A DNA stretch of 64,000 nt from Taxillus chinensis. Lineage: Eukaryota > Streptophyta > Magnoliopsida > Santalales > Loranthaceae. Location: positions 9,656,062 through 9,720,061 of the forward strand of contig CM042085.1 in assembly GCA_023512835.1 (NCBI GenBank). Reading direction: 5' to 3'. Shown here piece by piece: positions 31,840-44,477 of this stretch. Below the pieces are notes generated by a model, which did no database searches, was not told the DNA's origin, and saw nothing but the letters and a program-made list of their open reading frames with translations. The position numbers and the translations under genes are program-made. Each line of letters starts with the position of its first letter. Position 1 is the first letter of the stretch.

Positions 31840-33614
31840 ACTCGAGAAAAGAGTAATTTTTAATCTCCCAAACCAACCTAAGTTGGTGTTTACGTGTCAA
31901 AAGGATGGAGAGGATGTATCTAACCATCCAAAAGAGGGATATCTTTCCTCGGTCAACACAAGTGTAGGTGAGATTACATTAAAAGAAGTCCCTATCGTTT
32001 GCAAATATGAAGATGTGTTTCCGGAAGAATTGCCAGGACCTCCTCCGCCACGAGAAGTTGAATTCTCCATCGATCTATTTCCTGGGACAAATCCAATCTC
32101 CAAAAGTCCTTATCGGATGGCACCAACAGAGTTAAACGAATTAAGAAGCAATTGCAAGATTTGATGGACAAAGGATTCATTAGGCCTAGTGCATCACCTT
32201 GGGGAGCACCGGTCTTGTTCGTGAAGAAGAAGGATGGCTCAATGAGGCTCGCATCGACTATAGAGGACTAAACAACGTCACCATCAAGAATAAATATCCT
32301 TTACCAAGGATAAATGATCTCTTCGATCAACTTAAAGGCGCTCAATACTTCTCAAAAATTGACCTTCGATCAAAGTTACCATCAATTAAGGGTGAAGGAG
32401 ATGGACATTCCCAAGACGGCCTTCCGAACGAGGTATGGCCACTATGAATTCGTCGTAATGCCTTTCGGATTGACCAATGCCCCCGCAATATTCATGGACC
32501 TGATGAACAGAATATTCCATGACTTCTTGGACAAGTGTGTCGTTGTCTTCATTGATGACATACTTATTTACTCCAAGAGTCGCGAAGAACATGAAGAGCA
32601 TTTAAGGAGCGTACTGCAAACCTTAAGGGAGAAGAAACTATATGCCAAATTCAGCAAATGCGAATTTTGGTTACAACAAGTCGCATTTTTAGGACATATT
32701 GTCACTCATGAAGGCATCTCCGTGGATCCTGCAAAAACAAAGGCAATAGAAGACTGGCCAAGACCCAAAACAGCAACGGAGGTTCGTAGTTTTCTCGGAC
32801 TCGCGGGCTATTACCGAAGGTTCGTAGAAAACTTTGCGAGACTGGCAGGCCCATTAATAAAGCTGACTCGTAAGGGTGCTAAGATCGAATGGACCACGAA
32901 GTGTGAGGAAAGCTTTCGAGAACTAAAACGGCGTCTAGTTAGTACACCTGTGCTGGCACTACCTTCAGGAGGAGAAAACTTCACAATTTATAGCGATGCA
33001 TCGAAGGAAGGACTTGGTTGTGTGTTAATGCAAAATGGTAAAGTAATTGCCTATGCATCACGACAACTAAAAACCCACGAGGTGAACTATCCCACACACG
33101 ACTTAGAACTAGCAAAGCAATCATCCTTGCACTAAAGATTTGGCGTCACTATCTTTATGGGGAGAAATGTGAGATCTACACCGATCATAAAAGTCTAAAA
33201 TACATATTCACCCAAAAGGAACTCAACATGCGACAAAGAAGGTGGCTAGAATTATTAAAAGACTATGATTGCACCATCAACTACCATCCTGGGAAGGCAA
33301 ACGTGGTGGCAGATGCACTAAGCCGGAAACATGTCGGAACCTTGGCAACATTGATCACTTCGCAAAGGCCTTTAATTGAAGATCTAAAGAGGTTGGATGT
33401 TGAAATCGTAAAACCTGGGGAAAGAAGCTACCTATTCCACATGACCATACAACCAACACTTTTGGAGAGGATAAAAGCGGCACAACAAGAAGATCCCAAG
33501 CTACAACGAAAGAGGGAAGCAGCGCAAAAAGGTAAACTTCCTGAGTTCAACATCGATAACGGTGGCTTCTTAAGATTTGGTACAAGACTCGTGTACCATC
33601 ATCTTCTGGACTAA
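31840..33614 (+). pseudogene. Gypsy reverse transcriptase and RNase H (broken)
   Basis: [20 protein letters not shown] and [14 protein letters not shown] mark the RT start. The main frame (32314-33135) includes [20 protein letters not shown], the catalytic [13 protein letters not shown] and [16 protein letters not shown], then RNase H ([36 protein letters not shown]). HDLEL is followed by a frame change near 33115. The next frame (33228-33614) has the [23 protein letters not shown] connection. Frame changes near 32140, 32235 and 32365 break the N-terminal part. Confidence 0.9.
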
Positions 33615-34600
33615 AAAGGGAGTTACTAGCCGAAGCACATAGCTCCGCATTCTCTATACATCCAGGAAGCACCAAGATGTATCGAGACTTACGAAAGAAC
33701 TATTGGTGGGACAACATGAAGAGAGAAATCGCGGAATTTATATCCAGGTGCTTGGTGTGTCAAAGAGTAAAGGCTGAGCGCCAATTACCAAGTGGAGTAT
33801 TGCAATCACTTCCAATACCCGAATGGAAGTGGGAAAATGTAACTATGGATTTTGTCACGGGTCTACCTAGAACATCAAAAGGACACAATGCGATTTGGGT
33901 CGTAGTGGATCGCCTGACAAAAACGTCTCACTTTATCCCTATCCGCGACGATTTCTCGTTGGATCAATTAGCCAAACTATACATCAAGGAAGTCATTCGA
34001 TTGCATGGAGTGCCATTATCAATCGTCTCCGATCGTGATCCAAGATTCACATCTAAGTTTTGGAGGAGCCTTCAACATGCTTTAAGTACCGAATCGAAGT
34101 TTAAGATCGCCTTCCACCCTCAAACAGATGGTCAATCGGAGAGGACAATCCAAACTTTGGAGGACATGCTTAGAGCTTGTGCTATTGACTTTCAAGGGGA
34201 TTGGGAGAAACACCTTCCCTTGGTGGAGTTCTCCTATAATAATAGCTATCACGCAAGTATACAAATGGCACCATATGAAGCTCTTTATGGGAAAAGGTGT
34301 CGAACACCAACATGTTGGGATGAGGTAGGAGAAAGCAAATTACTTGCCCCCGATTTGGTGCAAGAAACAACGAAAAAGGTGCGTCTAATTCGAAGACCAT
34401 ATGCGAGCCGCTCAAAGCAGGCAGAAGAGTTATGCGGACCACCGACGAAAGGACTTGGAGTTTGAAGTAGGCGATCATGTATTTCTTAAGGTTTCACCAT
34501 GGAAAGGAGTCATGCGATTTGGAAAGAAAGGGAAGTTAAGCCCCCGATACATTGGACCATTTGACATAGTAGAAAAGATTGAGCAACAAGATATCGCCTA
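33615..34600 (+). pseudogene. Gypsy integrase
   Basis: Frame 33677-34465 shows the zinc finger (H near 33640, then CLVCQRVKAERQ) and the catalytic core with NVTMDFVTGLP, IVSDRDPRFTSKFW and HPQTDGQSERTIQTLEDMLR, so the D, D and E residues are present. It is followed by GYNNSYHASI-type and GEDHVFLKVSP-type C-terminal segments; frame 34401-34601 covers DHVFLKVSPWKGVMRFGKKG and LSPRYIGPFDIVEK. A frame change near 34400-34440 links the two. Confidence 0.9.
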
Positions 34601-34890
34601 GCCCTACCACCACATTTGGAACACGTGCACAATGTGTTCCATGTGTCTCTCCTAAGAAAGTACATACCAGATCCATCACATGTTTTAACGAAGAGCCTGT
34701 CCAACTCGATGTTGACTTGACCTACGAAGAACATCCTGGTGAAAATCCTTGACCGCAAGGAACAAGTGTTACGTACTAAAAAGAATTCCACTCGTGAAAG
34801 TGTTATGGAGGAATCAAATCACCGAGGAGGCAACGTGGGAGCATGAAGAAACGATGAGGCAAAAATATCCTAAACTTTTCCATGATTAAG
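34601..34890 (+). pseudogene. Chromodomain-like C-terminus of the gypsy polyprotein
   Basis: In shifting frames the sequence recovers HVHNVFHVSLLRKY, a KILDRKEQVLRTK segment, and near 34800-34890 a VLWRNHxxEEATWEHEETMR-like block ending KYPKLF. That is the layout of the CHDCR/chromodomain tail in Tekay-type chromoviruses. The chromodomain directs integration to marked chromatin in some chromoviruses; function here is inferred. At least two frame changes are present. Confidence 0.7.
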
Positions 34891-34935
34891 GTACGCGATA
34901 ATTTCGAGGACGAAATTCTTTTAAGTGGGGTATAA

Positions 34936-37537
34936 TGTAAGACCCGCAAAAATTTAAGCTCTTCCTTAAATAGTAATAATAATAATGTCATTACTAAAAA
35001 TAGTTAGAAAGAATATTTTAGATATTATCACAATAAAAATAAGTACCCAATATAGTCATTTAAGTAGCATGTGACTAGTAAGTAGCCGTTAGAATAGGAA
35101 CTAGCGATTAGAATAGTAACTAACCGTTGGAATAAGTAACTAATCATTATAATAGTATCCGTTTGAATTGTTATAAATAGGTATGAGTATGTAATAATGT
35201 TTTATAATATTATACTTTATAGGTTTATAAAGTAAGAAGTCATGGAATATAATGTTATCTTACTTTATTGTTTATTGATTACGCAATTATATTATTTTAT
35301 CCGCGTTAATATTAAATACGTTATAAAAAAAATAAAATAAAATAATTTCTTATACGTCATAAAAAGTTTAGATGCTATATATTATGTCATTTAGTTTCTT
35401 AAACCAAATTACTATGGGTAAGTAAGTATTACAAGCCTTAACTTTACCAAAAGTATAAAACATAGGTAAGGCCCAAAAATTTGAATGAGGCAGATTCTGG
35501 AGGTCCCATTCAAAAATTCATAACTTGAGTTATACAGATCCAATTGACATGAAACCAAAGCCCATTTGTTCCTTTATCACTTAGCTAAAACGTGTAAAAA
35601 TTTCAGAATTTAATATGAAGCCAATCAATTCCAGAAGTTAAAATACTACACATAGGTTCAGTGTGAACGGGTAAACATTTTAGTATGACTTTAAAATTCA
35701 ATAACTTTTGTTATACACATGTGAAAATTATAAAATTGGTACCTATTTGTAGATATTTGAGTTACTAATGCAATACAATTGGCCATTTGTCAAAAACTAC
35801 AAAATTAAAAACGTTATAATTGAATTAGTAGGGAGTACACCAATGTGGACTTTTGATGCCAAAGGAACCTTCTAGGTTTAAAAGTCTTAAAACATTTTTA
35901 AATGGTAGGAGGAGATAACCACGTTTTTAATAAGAGATAATATGAGGAAAATAAAGTATTATATATATTTTAAATAATTTAATTTAATGCCAAAGTCAAA
36001 TTCGTACACTATTTTTCACACTATTACACCTACCACCTTACCTATAAATAGCATGCCTCACTTCCCTTCTCAAGCACTCTTTCCATTCAAATAAGCCACA
36101 AAACTCTCCTCCAAATACTTCCCAAAAAGTTCTATTAACACCCCAATAGCCCTCCAAGCCTTCTCTTCTCTCAATCTTTCTCTCACTTGTTGGAAGTTCC
36201 AAGAGGTAAATATTTCAAGCATATATTAATCATGTTCTTCCTCCTCATACATATATATATTATGGATGGCCTTGCCCCTCAATATATATATGTATATTTA
36301 TTAAACAATACGTATATGTATATATATAAATTATTATTATTCCATGGAAGGCTAAGCCTCCTCATACATATATATATTATGGATGGCTTTGCCCCTCAAT
36401 ATATATATGTATATGATATGTATATATGAGTATATAGATTATTATTATTCCATGGAAGGCTAAGTCTCCTCATACATATATATATTATGGATGGCTTTGC
36501 CCCTCAATATATATATAGTATATTGTATAGTATATATATGTATATTGTATAGTATATACGTATATTATATATATATATGTATACGTATAGATTATTATTA
36601 TTATCATGAGAAGTTTTTCCACCATAATATACTTATATATGTCTCTCAATATATTATTTATGAATATATTATTATTATTCAAACTAAAATATTAACTTTT
36701 AAATTTTGTTTCAAGGTTTATAAACGCGGAAGACAAAAAGATAAGTAAGGATCCCCTCTTCCTTTCCTTACCACGATCTCCGACGTGGAAATTCATTTTC
36801 TATTTCTTCTCTATATTTATATCTCAAGATTTTTTTTTCTTATAATATTATTTTAAGAAGAATTAACTTTCTTTGGCACTTCTTGGAAACTTGGTAATCT
36901 AACTTATTGAATGGTGAATACCCCTTTTACTTATCGGGGCTATTATTGCAAGATCTTCCTTTACGTTGAAATTTACCATTGATGTGATTGTTTGAAAGTT
37001 TGTGAAGATATGTTTTATGTTTGGCAATATGTTTATGGGTGGTTCCAGAAAGACCTCCAATGCATTGGGTAAAGAACATCACTGGAGAGTGTCAATCCAG
37101 TTGATAACAAGTTATGCAAGATATCTAGGTGGTGAACCTAGATGAGTAGATATTCTTATTTTTCCATGAGTTGATTATTCTCCATATATTATCCCTTACT
37201 TTTAACCTTACTGGGCTATTTGAGCTCATTTCCTTTCATGTTTTGTTTCAAACCCCAGGGAACTAGGAGAAAGCAAGGATGCTAGGATAATGGTGTCCAG
37301 AGTGCTTGGAATAAAATCATAAGAAGATTATGCATGTAGTATTTATGTCATGTAAAACTATAATGGGTTATCAACACCTAGTCTCTAAACGCTAAACCTT
37401 AGAGATCTTGTGATGAGTCTTGATGTAATAAATAAACCATCGAATTTATGTTGAGTAATAGATTACTATTCATATAATTGTAATATTTTATTTATCTAAC
37501 GCACCCGGTCTGGAAGTCCAGATTTGGGGGCGTTACA
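34936..37537 (+). repeat. 3' LTR of the gypsy element
   Basis: 2602 bp, TGTAAGACCC ... GGGGGCGTTACA. Over 99% identical to 27420-30018 by eye. Differences include a segment around 35098-35110, a T/A-run change near 36515 and 1-bp indels near 36617, 36728 and 36763. Confidence 0.92.
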
Positions 37538-37542
37538 CAAGA

Positions 37543-38474
37543 TCACAAGTCATATGCTGCGTAGCACCGGTATCAATTATCCAAGACAAATGATGGCGTG
37601 CAATGGGCTTACCAGTCAAATGTTCCACGGTACCGTTTTTGGATGACTGCATCAGATGTAAGAGTGTTTTCCACTGTTCGTCGCTAAAGCCGCTCTTCCC
37701 AGAATTGTCGGCAGTCACGTCGGACATGGAGGACGTAAGCAATCCCTGTGCAACGTTGGCTCGTGGATTGCTACCACGCCCACGTCCTCTGAGAGAATTG
37801 CTGCGACCGGCATGTTTGTCACCTCGACCGTCCGACCGGGGTCGATCACCCCACCAATCAGGGTACCCAATAGCTTGGAAACAGTGTTCAGCATCATGTC
37901 CACGACGCTGGCATAGAGAACAAATTAAAATCTGCTTCTCGTCATTCATAGTGCGGCGCCCGCCACTGGTACCTTGGATAGCAAAGGCCAATTCTTCCCA
38001 GAGTTGTTTCAACTTCCCATAGTAAGCCACAATGGAAAGATCTTTCTGACGACAATTCGCCAATTCAGCGTGCAGTTGTTGTATACGTGGTCCATTAGCA
38101 ACTGCAAATCGCTCCTTGATGTCGTCCCAGAGATCTTTTGCTGCCTCCATATGGATAATGGTGGACCGCAAGGTTGGTTCAACGGTGTTGAAAATCCGTG
38201 AAACCAACATTGAATTCACAGTCCACTAATCTTCAAGGTCAACCGAGTCCATAGCAGGCTGAGGAATGGTTCCTGCGACGAACCCGTATTTCTTCTTCGC
38301 GCGCAACGAAGTACGCATTGCACGTACCCATTCTTCATAATTATCACCCTGCAATTGGACTTGGGTGATAACATTCCCAGGATTATCATTAGGATGCAAC
38401 AAATAGGGGGACACAGTGGAGGTGGGTTTCTGCTCACCACGCCCCTCTCCCATCTCACGTTCGGATTCGGCCAT
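37543..38474 (-). pseudogene. Copia gag and protease N-terminal half, right of the gypsy insertion
   Basis: The start ATG is at 38474 (MAESEREMGEGRGEQ). The gag core reads QLQGDNYEEWVRAMRTSLRA and AAKDLWDDIKERFAVANGPR. A stop near 38223 replaces a Trp in the usual D(W)WTVN block. CxLCxxRGHDAEHC (CSLCQRRGHDAEHC) is the zinc knuckle. The frame ends in LSWIIDTGATQHMTCDLV, the protease active site (Asp-Thr-Gly present), immediately before the gypsy 3' LTR. Confidence 0.9.
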
Positions 38475-38484
38475 GAGGATTATT

Positions 38485-38496
38485 GCTCTGATACCA
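38485..38496 (-). promoter_or_regulatory. Copia primer-binding site (tRNA-Met)
   Basis: The minus strand reads TGGTATCAGAGC immediately after the 5' LTR end TTTGACA, a perfect initiator tRNA-Met complement. Confidence 0.92.
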
Positions 38497-38724
38497 TGTC
38501 AAATTGAAGACAAGTTATTATTTTATTGCTGTGCCGTAAACTAGCTTATATGGTACAAGGACGTACGTCTAAATATGGACGCACCATAAATACATAATTG
38601 TATAGCCTAAAGATAATTTACGTACTAAAATAAGAAGATACACAATCTCCCTAGAAAAGGAAAATATACAGTGTCTACGACCGTAATAATGACGGTGAAT
38701 AGGTGCCCAAATATGCGCCCAATA
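38497..38724 (-). repeat. 5' LTR of the second copia element
   Basis: 228 bp, pair of 23904-24131. Flanked on the right by AATTG (38725-38729), the target duplication. Confidence 0.9.
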
Positions 38725-38729
38725 AATTG

Positions 38730-40270
38730 TATAAGTCATGAAGCATATGACATTTTGGCAATAGGAGATTAATTCAAAGCACATTTCAAGAGCTAATTTG
38801 TATCTAAAATGTTAAAATAGGCCTAAGTAACACATTTGGGCCATTAAAATAAAAAGAATATTTTGGGGTTTAAAGGTTTTATATAAACTCCAACAAGAAG
38901 AAAGGAAATATCAATACAATAAAAAACAAATTTGACATATTCTCTTTAAGATTGAAAAATAAAAAAGTTCCTATTTTGTGATATATCCACATGATTAAAA
39001 GTATTAATTTTAAATTTCATAATATAGTGGGAGACTAATTAGTATGACATAAGCAAGGAAAAAAATTAAATGTTTTTATACACTCAATGCAACCAATCTG
39101 AAATTTTACAAGTACAAAATTTAGGAAAATAAAATTTCTCGTGGATAGAATATGATAGTTGTAGTGCTTAGCTTAAATATAAATAACTGTACGTCTATTT
39201 GGTTGGGGGTTTCAATTATTTTTAAAAATAAAATTCGTTAATTCAAATCACCAAATATGTTTGGTATACTTCATTTCTGGAATAAAGTAATACATTATTC
39301 TCGAAATTTAAATAAAATAGTTATTTAAAGAAAGTTAGTTATTTTTTATTTTTAAATTTAATTTAATTATTTTACAGGACTCAATTTAATTTTTTTAAAA
39401 CAAAATACTTAACTTTATCGTCTAAGCGCACATATTCAAGTTTTTTAGCAATTTTTAAAATCTGATCTAAAAAAATACTCTTTTAAAAATATACTATCTT
39501 TTTTACCAAGCACAAATTGTTTTCAAAATTTATAATTCAAACTCTAATTCTAATAAAAATTCAAATTATTAAGCCAAAACACAAAATTGAAAACACTTAC
39601 CAAATGTCTCCTAAATTTTTCATTTTGGATTACCTTTATTCTACTATACCCATATGCATATATTTACTACAATAATATACACTTTAAAATTGTGCATACG
39701 GGACAATATATAATTCAATATTATGCATGTAGTCAATTAAGAGTTGATTTAGGTCAACCACAATAATGACATTTATTAATATATGTTTCCTTCTTGCATA
39801 AACTTATATTATTATAAAATGAGTTAGACCATACTTATTGGCTTGAAGATCTTTTGACTAATGTAAAAACTAGTATCAATGAAAATCTATTTCTATACTA
39901 TCAAGAGCAAGTCCAAATTTATTATGGCAACTTTGAAATTTGTTATGTTAAGTATGGAAATGCTAACACTTAAATCTTCAATTGATTTATATGAATGATA
40001 AAAATGAAGAGTTAGACACAAGGGTGCTTGTGGGGTAACTTGAAAGTCATGAGTTTGTTATTGATATTGTTACAAAATTATCTTTCAAACATCATCCCAT
40101 AACCTATACAAAGAAAAAATTGCAAAAATAAGAATGAGAATAGAGTGTACACAAAGGAGATATTTGGTATAATTATTGATATCTTTATTAGATGGTTACT
40201 TGACAATTTATAGGCCTAAAAAAACAATTAATCACTCAAATATCAAATGAACATAATTACGTGACAAAGA
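38730..40270. other. AT-rich intergenic region
   Basis: No gene recognised. A weak inverted-repeat pair around 39190-39600 (CTATTTGGTTGGGG ... CTTACCAAATGTC) could be a decayed TIR element but is not convincing. Confidence 0.45.
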
Positions 40271-40274
40271 TATG

Positions 40275-43200
40275 TGTTGGACCCTAATTTGTCCAGGTTG
40301 GACATATTTCATCAAATCCAATTTTCCTTTACGCCGCCTTGTTTGTTGAAATGCTGCAGAGTGATAGAATCGTGACCATTGAGCTGCAAATGCCCGATTT
40401 CGAGAAATTATTCGAACGGCCTCCAAATGCCAAAGAATTAGTCCTGGACAATAAAAAATCCAATTCGAGGATCAACGCAATCGACCGCGCTCAATTCTGA
40501 GGTCAAACGAAGAAGATATAGTCAAAACAGCGTTCGGGCCGCTAGCGATGGTCAAAATGGCAATTGACTTTTTAAACGGTACTCCGAATCAGGTCACAAA
40601 CCTCATTTTCCTATTTTACTCGTCATTCTGATAATTTTGACACATATATTGTATATATTTGCTTATGGGGCCTTTTTTCGAGAAAAATCAAAAATAAATA
40701 TGTTTTCCGATAATAAATAATCACAGTACAAGCTTGACGTAAAAACATGATTGTTTTCAAATAAAATTGACACGGGGTTACTCGTCATGATGCCCCGAGT
40801 CCAAAAATAAATTTTTCGAAATGTTTTGAAGTCCGGTTTGTCCTGCCGATCCCAAAAACCAAAAGACATCAATTAAAAGCCCAAAAACAAAAGATTTTTC
40901 TTTTTTTCCTTTTCTTTTCCCGCCCCTCCAGGCCACATGTCAGCCATCAATTGGTTAGAAAACAAATAAAGAAAATGAAATAAAAACAAAAATAACAAAA
41001 ACAAAATACAAAAACAAAACAAAACAAAAACAAAATAAAAACATAAAAACATAAAAACCAAAAATTACAACACCACAAAAATCGGTCGACCTTACCTCTT
41101 CCCACCTATGCACCTCGTCCGTTTCTTTTCTCTCTCTTCGCCCGATCGTCTTCTTCCTCCCTCTCTCCCATCTCACCTTGTCGTCTTCGCCAAGTTTGCG
41201 CAGCGAGCGCCGTGATCCCGGAGGACCACCTCGCGCCCACCGGACCACCGCATCGCCCATCCCTCCAGCCAGCCAAACCCAACCATAGCTTCAACCATGG
41301 TTCGCCCCCCTTCTCTCAAACCAAACCATGCCATTAACCCATGGTTGATTCGGCGCCGCTGCCTCAATCCCCGACTCAACCCTAACTCCTATTGCCTATA
41401 TAAACGCAAGCACAGATTGTCCCTAGGTCTGGAATTTTTTGGGGGGAAAATTCGAAAGTGGAAAAGAAGAGCGCACCACAAAAATCTCTACCCCTTTTCG
41501 TCCGAAAAACATCACCCAAAACCATCCTCCCCTTTGGCCGGAATCCACCGCCGGCCATCGACCTTTTCTCATACCATGCCTCTCTCTTTGATTCCGTAGA
41601 AAACCAATACCCACGACCTTCATCTCCAAAGCCCTTTCCTTTCCCCAACAATGAAACTAGACGCCCCCTCCACTCCCCTTGACCGGCACAATACTTACCG
41701 CTAAACGCGACCGCCACCGCTGTTCATCTCATGGTCACCATGGAAAGGGCAGAAAACTCCCGGGACTGTTCCAAGTCATCACGATAGCTGGACGGAGGCC
41801 CCAAGGAGGCACTGAAGACATTTAGAAGATACCGAGGGCACCTGTTTGCCATCACTGTTGCTCGATTGGAAGCCAGCATAGAGGACACCCAGTTCATTGA
41901 CATAGCTCATTTAAGGAGGAAGAAGACTTTTCCTTTGAGCGTGGTGGGTTTTCGGTTGCTTATGTTGTTTTGTCTTTGGATTTTTGTTTTCTCATTGTGT
42001 GTCCCGCTCTGTTTTGTGAGGATTAGCCTCTGTCCCTCTGTGTGTTATCTTTGCGATGCGTTGTCTTATTTATGCCGTTTTGTTTCATGGATTTTCGTCT
42101 CCGTGTCTATAGGTTCATTTGTATTACTTCTTTCTTCCCCTTTGAGTACCGTTTTTTTTCTTTTTTAATAACAGAACTGGGTATGTGTTATCCATATTGG
42201 TTTTCCTATGCTTCCCTTTGTTCGCATTTAGGATGTGTTGATTTTCGTGGGCAATAGCCATCGGGTACTGTCTTTTATCGTTCTTCACCTGTGGTGTCCT
42301 TTATGGTTTTAAATGTAAGAAGTTGCTTGTGTGAATGTTTGCATTTGTCTTTTGAGTAAATACTGTGTTTTCTTGTACGAAGTTGGTTTTTGTGTCGAAA
42401 CAGAAGATTAGGTGATTAGAAGGACCGGGGTTTATATTCTGTACCGATATTCTACACTTTGGTGCTTTTCGGTTTTCTGGCCTTTTGGGTTTGTTTCGTT
42501 TATTTTGTCATCTGGGTTTGTGACTGGGTTTGATGGCCTGATCTGCCCACCCTCTGGTTATGGGGTTGTATGAAGCGGGTCTAATATATTCTCTTGGTTT
42601 AAGTCCCTGTTTTGCCTACGGCATCAAAACACCATCTATGTTTGTTTCTATTTGTTTCCAGCCGTGTTAACGGGTTTGGGAGTCAGTACAAGTGCCTGTT
42701 TGTTTTTCTTTTGTTGGTTCATTCATTTTCACTTTTATTTTTACTTCTATGGGCCATAGGGTGATGTTAGTTTGGCCCATTTGTAATTTTGTAATCATGG
42801 GTTGTGCAGCCCAATAATGTTGTAATATTGTAAATGGATCTAAAAAAAAGAGAGAGAGAGAAAAAAAAAAAAAAAAAAAAAAAAGATAGCTTGTTTTTTT
42901 GTGGATCGCACATTATCACACACATCACTTGTATTTTTTTTCATTTACTTATGCATTTTCTTTATTGTTTTTAATTGAACACATTTCCCAAAAAAAAAGC
43001 AAAAAAACAAAAAAAACTCTTTTCTTAAAATAAATTATTTTATTAAAAATAAAAAAACCAAAAAAACAAAAACAAAAATTCTTTCAAAAAAAAACTTTTC
43101 TTTAAAAAAAAAGGGTTTTCTAAAACCACAACAAAAACAAAACAAAACAAAAAATAAAAAAGTTTTAATTTAGAGTTTTATACTTGGGCTTTGGCATTGA

Positions 43201-43800
43201 GCCTTTCCTTTTAATGTTCAATTTCATTTTTCTTCATTAGTTTTCACGCTCAACATTTTTTGTATATATTTAGTTTTAAAAAGTGTTAGCATTAAATTTA
43301 GGAATAAAAATTGTTTCCTTTAGATTTTTAGATAGTTTACCTTAGAATAAACCATAGAATTCCCTTTAGAGATTTAAGAATAAATTGAATTTAATTTTTA
43401 ACTTTAACAAAAAATGTAGAAATAAAAATAGAAAAATCAAAATTGTTAGGATTTCCCTTAAAGGCTTAGGATAAATTGGATTTAATCTTAACGTTAACAA
43501 ATGACTTAGGAAAATAAAAAGCGTAGACTTTAGGGATAAACGTAAATTTCACCTCACCTTAAACAAATTAGAAACCTCTAAAATCCTAATATAGGTACCG
43601 AAAGGGTGTTGTGAGAGTGCTAGTCCTTTTCCACGCGTAATCAACTCCCGAACCCATCCTCTAGCGGCATTAGATCAATTTACCTTTAGGTGGCCAACCG
43701 CACCCCAAAAACGGTTGGTGGCGACTCTGTATTTTCATCACCATTCGAATGAGGGTTGGGAGGAACCGCACCCCAAAAGTGGTTTCCCTCCCGGACGAAA
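40275..43800 (+). mobile_element. Tat/Ogre-like (Ty3/gypsy) LTR with primer-site region, remainder missing
   Basis: A long LTR-like block. A possible start is TGTTGGACCCTAATTTG (about 40275). A TATA box sits at 41393-41403 (CCTATATAAAC), followed by a ~1.5-kb transcribed-type region and long A-rich tracts. Near 43590-43650 the text GGTACCGAAAGGGTG ... CAACTCCCGAACCC is typical of Tat/Ogre LTR ends. It closes with GGTTGGTGGCGACTCTG (43713-43729), the characteristic junction and primer region. GGAACCGCACCCCAAAAGTGG and CCTCCCGGACGAAATCCGG (to ~43807) look like the first internal bases. No coding region and no second LTR is seen; the left boundary is approximate. Confidence 0.5.
42843..42887. 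repeat. A-rich/AG-rich simple repeat
   Basis: An (A)n-(AG)n-(A)n run of about 45 bp within the Tat/Ogre-like block. It might be mistaken for a poly(A) tail, but the retroelement-like sequence continues beyond it. Confidence 0.9.
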
Positions 43801-43809
43801 TCCGGTGAT

Positions 43810-44407
43810 GACAATATGCATCACTTGAGCATAACTATCGATCTAACAATTGGAAACATAGATAACAACTAATCAATATAATCACTAGAATTCAATAATA
43901 ACAAAACATCATAAATAAATTGCACAAAAGAAAGAACACAAGGAATTACGTTATTTAGTCAATGTGACCTATTTCGTAATGAGGCTTCAATCCACATGGA
44001 TACAATCTACTATAATTTGTGCTAAGGCTACAATCTCTTACAATACACCCTCCTTTTAAAATATATATCTCCTTTTTTTTCTCTTTTTTCAATCTATTAC
44101 AATTCATAAAGCAAGTAACGATAAGAAATAACACTCATTGTGTTTAATCTCTTTCTAACTCATTCTGCCTTTGCATGATTGCAAGTCTTTCTTAATCAAT
44201 CAACAATAACACACTTTCTATTTCGAAGCAATCTAGATTTTATGTGAAATCACCAATCAATACTTGAGCGTGTAAACTTGATCAATAATACGTGCTCCAA
44301 AGATGTCGTTTGATGAATTATCATATATTAATCTTACATGTGAATGCAGTGATCTCTAACTTCAACCATAAACCCTATCTCTTTCTCATATTGGACAAGT
44401 TTAAGAT
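43810..44407. other. Intergenic, no gene recognised
   Basis: AT-rich sequence between the Tat/Ogre-like block and the TRIM region. Nothing identifiable. Confidence 0.5.
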
Positions 44408-44477
44408 TAGAGGTGTTAAACGGGCATAACGAGCTCAGTTCACGCGAGCCCGGACCTAAACATGCCTAGGCGTTTTA

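Larger units (their letters stand above)
27420..37537 (+). mobile_element. Ty3/gypsy LTR retrotransposon, chromovirus (Tekay-like), nested in the copia element
   Basis: A 10,118-bp plus-strand element with 5' LTR 27420-30018, 3' LTR 34936-37537 and a CAAGA target duplication (27415-27419 and 37538-37542). Gene order is gag with zinc knuckles, protease, RT, RNase H, integrase and a C-terminal segment resembling a divergent chromodomain. A degraded tRNA-Met-like primer site follows the 5' LTR, and a polypurine tract precedes the 3' LTR (AAGTGGGG, 34923-34930). LTRs differ at roughly 15 places by eye, many of them 1-bp indels. The coding region has at least ten frame breaks. Confidence 0.93.
23904..38724 (-). 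mobile_element. Ty1/copia element split by a nested gypsy element
   Basis: A complete copia-type element of about 4.7 kb without the insert. LTRs are at 23904-24131 and 38497-38724, a primer site at 38485-38496 and a polypurine tract at about 24132-24146. The target duplication AATTG is present at 23899-23903 and 38725-38729. Order on the minus strand: gag (right), protease, [gypsy insert 27420-37537], integrase, RT, RNase H (left). LTRs differ at about four positions in 228 bp by eye. Stops in gag (near 38223) and RT (near 24764), plus frame changes, show it is no longer autonomous. Confidence 0.92.

Noticed and set aside
39190..39600. TIR element
   Set aside because: The inverted pair is short and imperfect and no target duplication was found.
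41106..41717. Several short GC-richer ORFs as a gene near the TATA box at 41393
   Set aside because: They are short, overlapping in many frames and lie within a Tat/Ogre-like LTR; none shows a known domain.
42843..42887. Poly(A) tail of a processed retrocopy
   Set aside because: It is an A/AG simple repeat, and retroelement-type LTR sequence continues for 800 bp beyond it; no target duplication or mRNA-like body.
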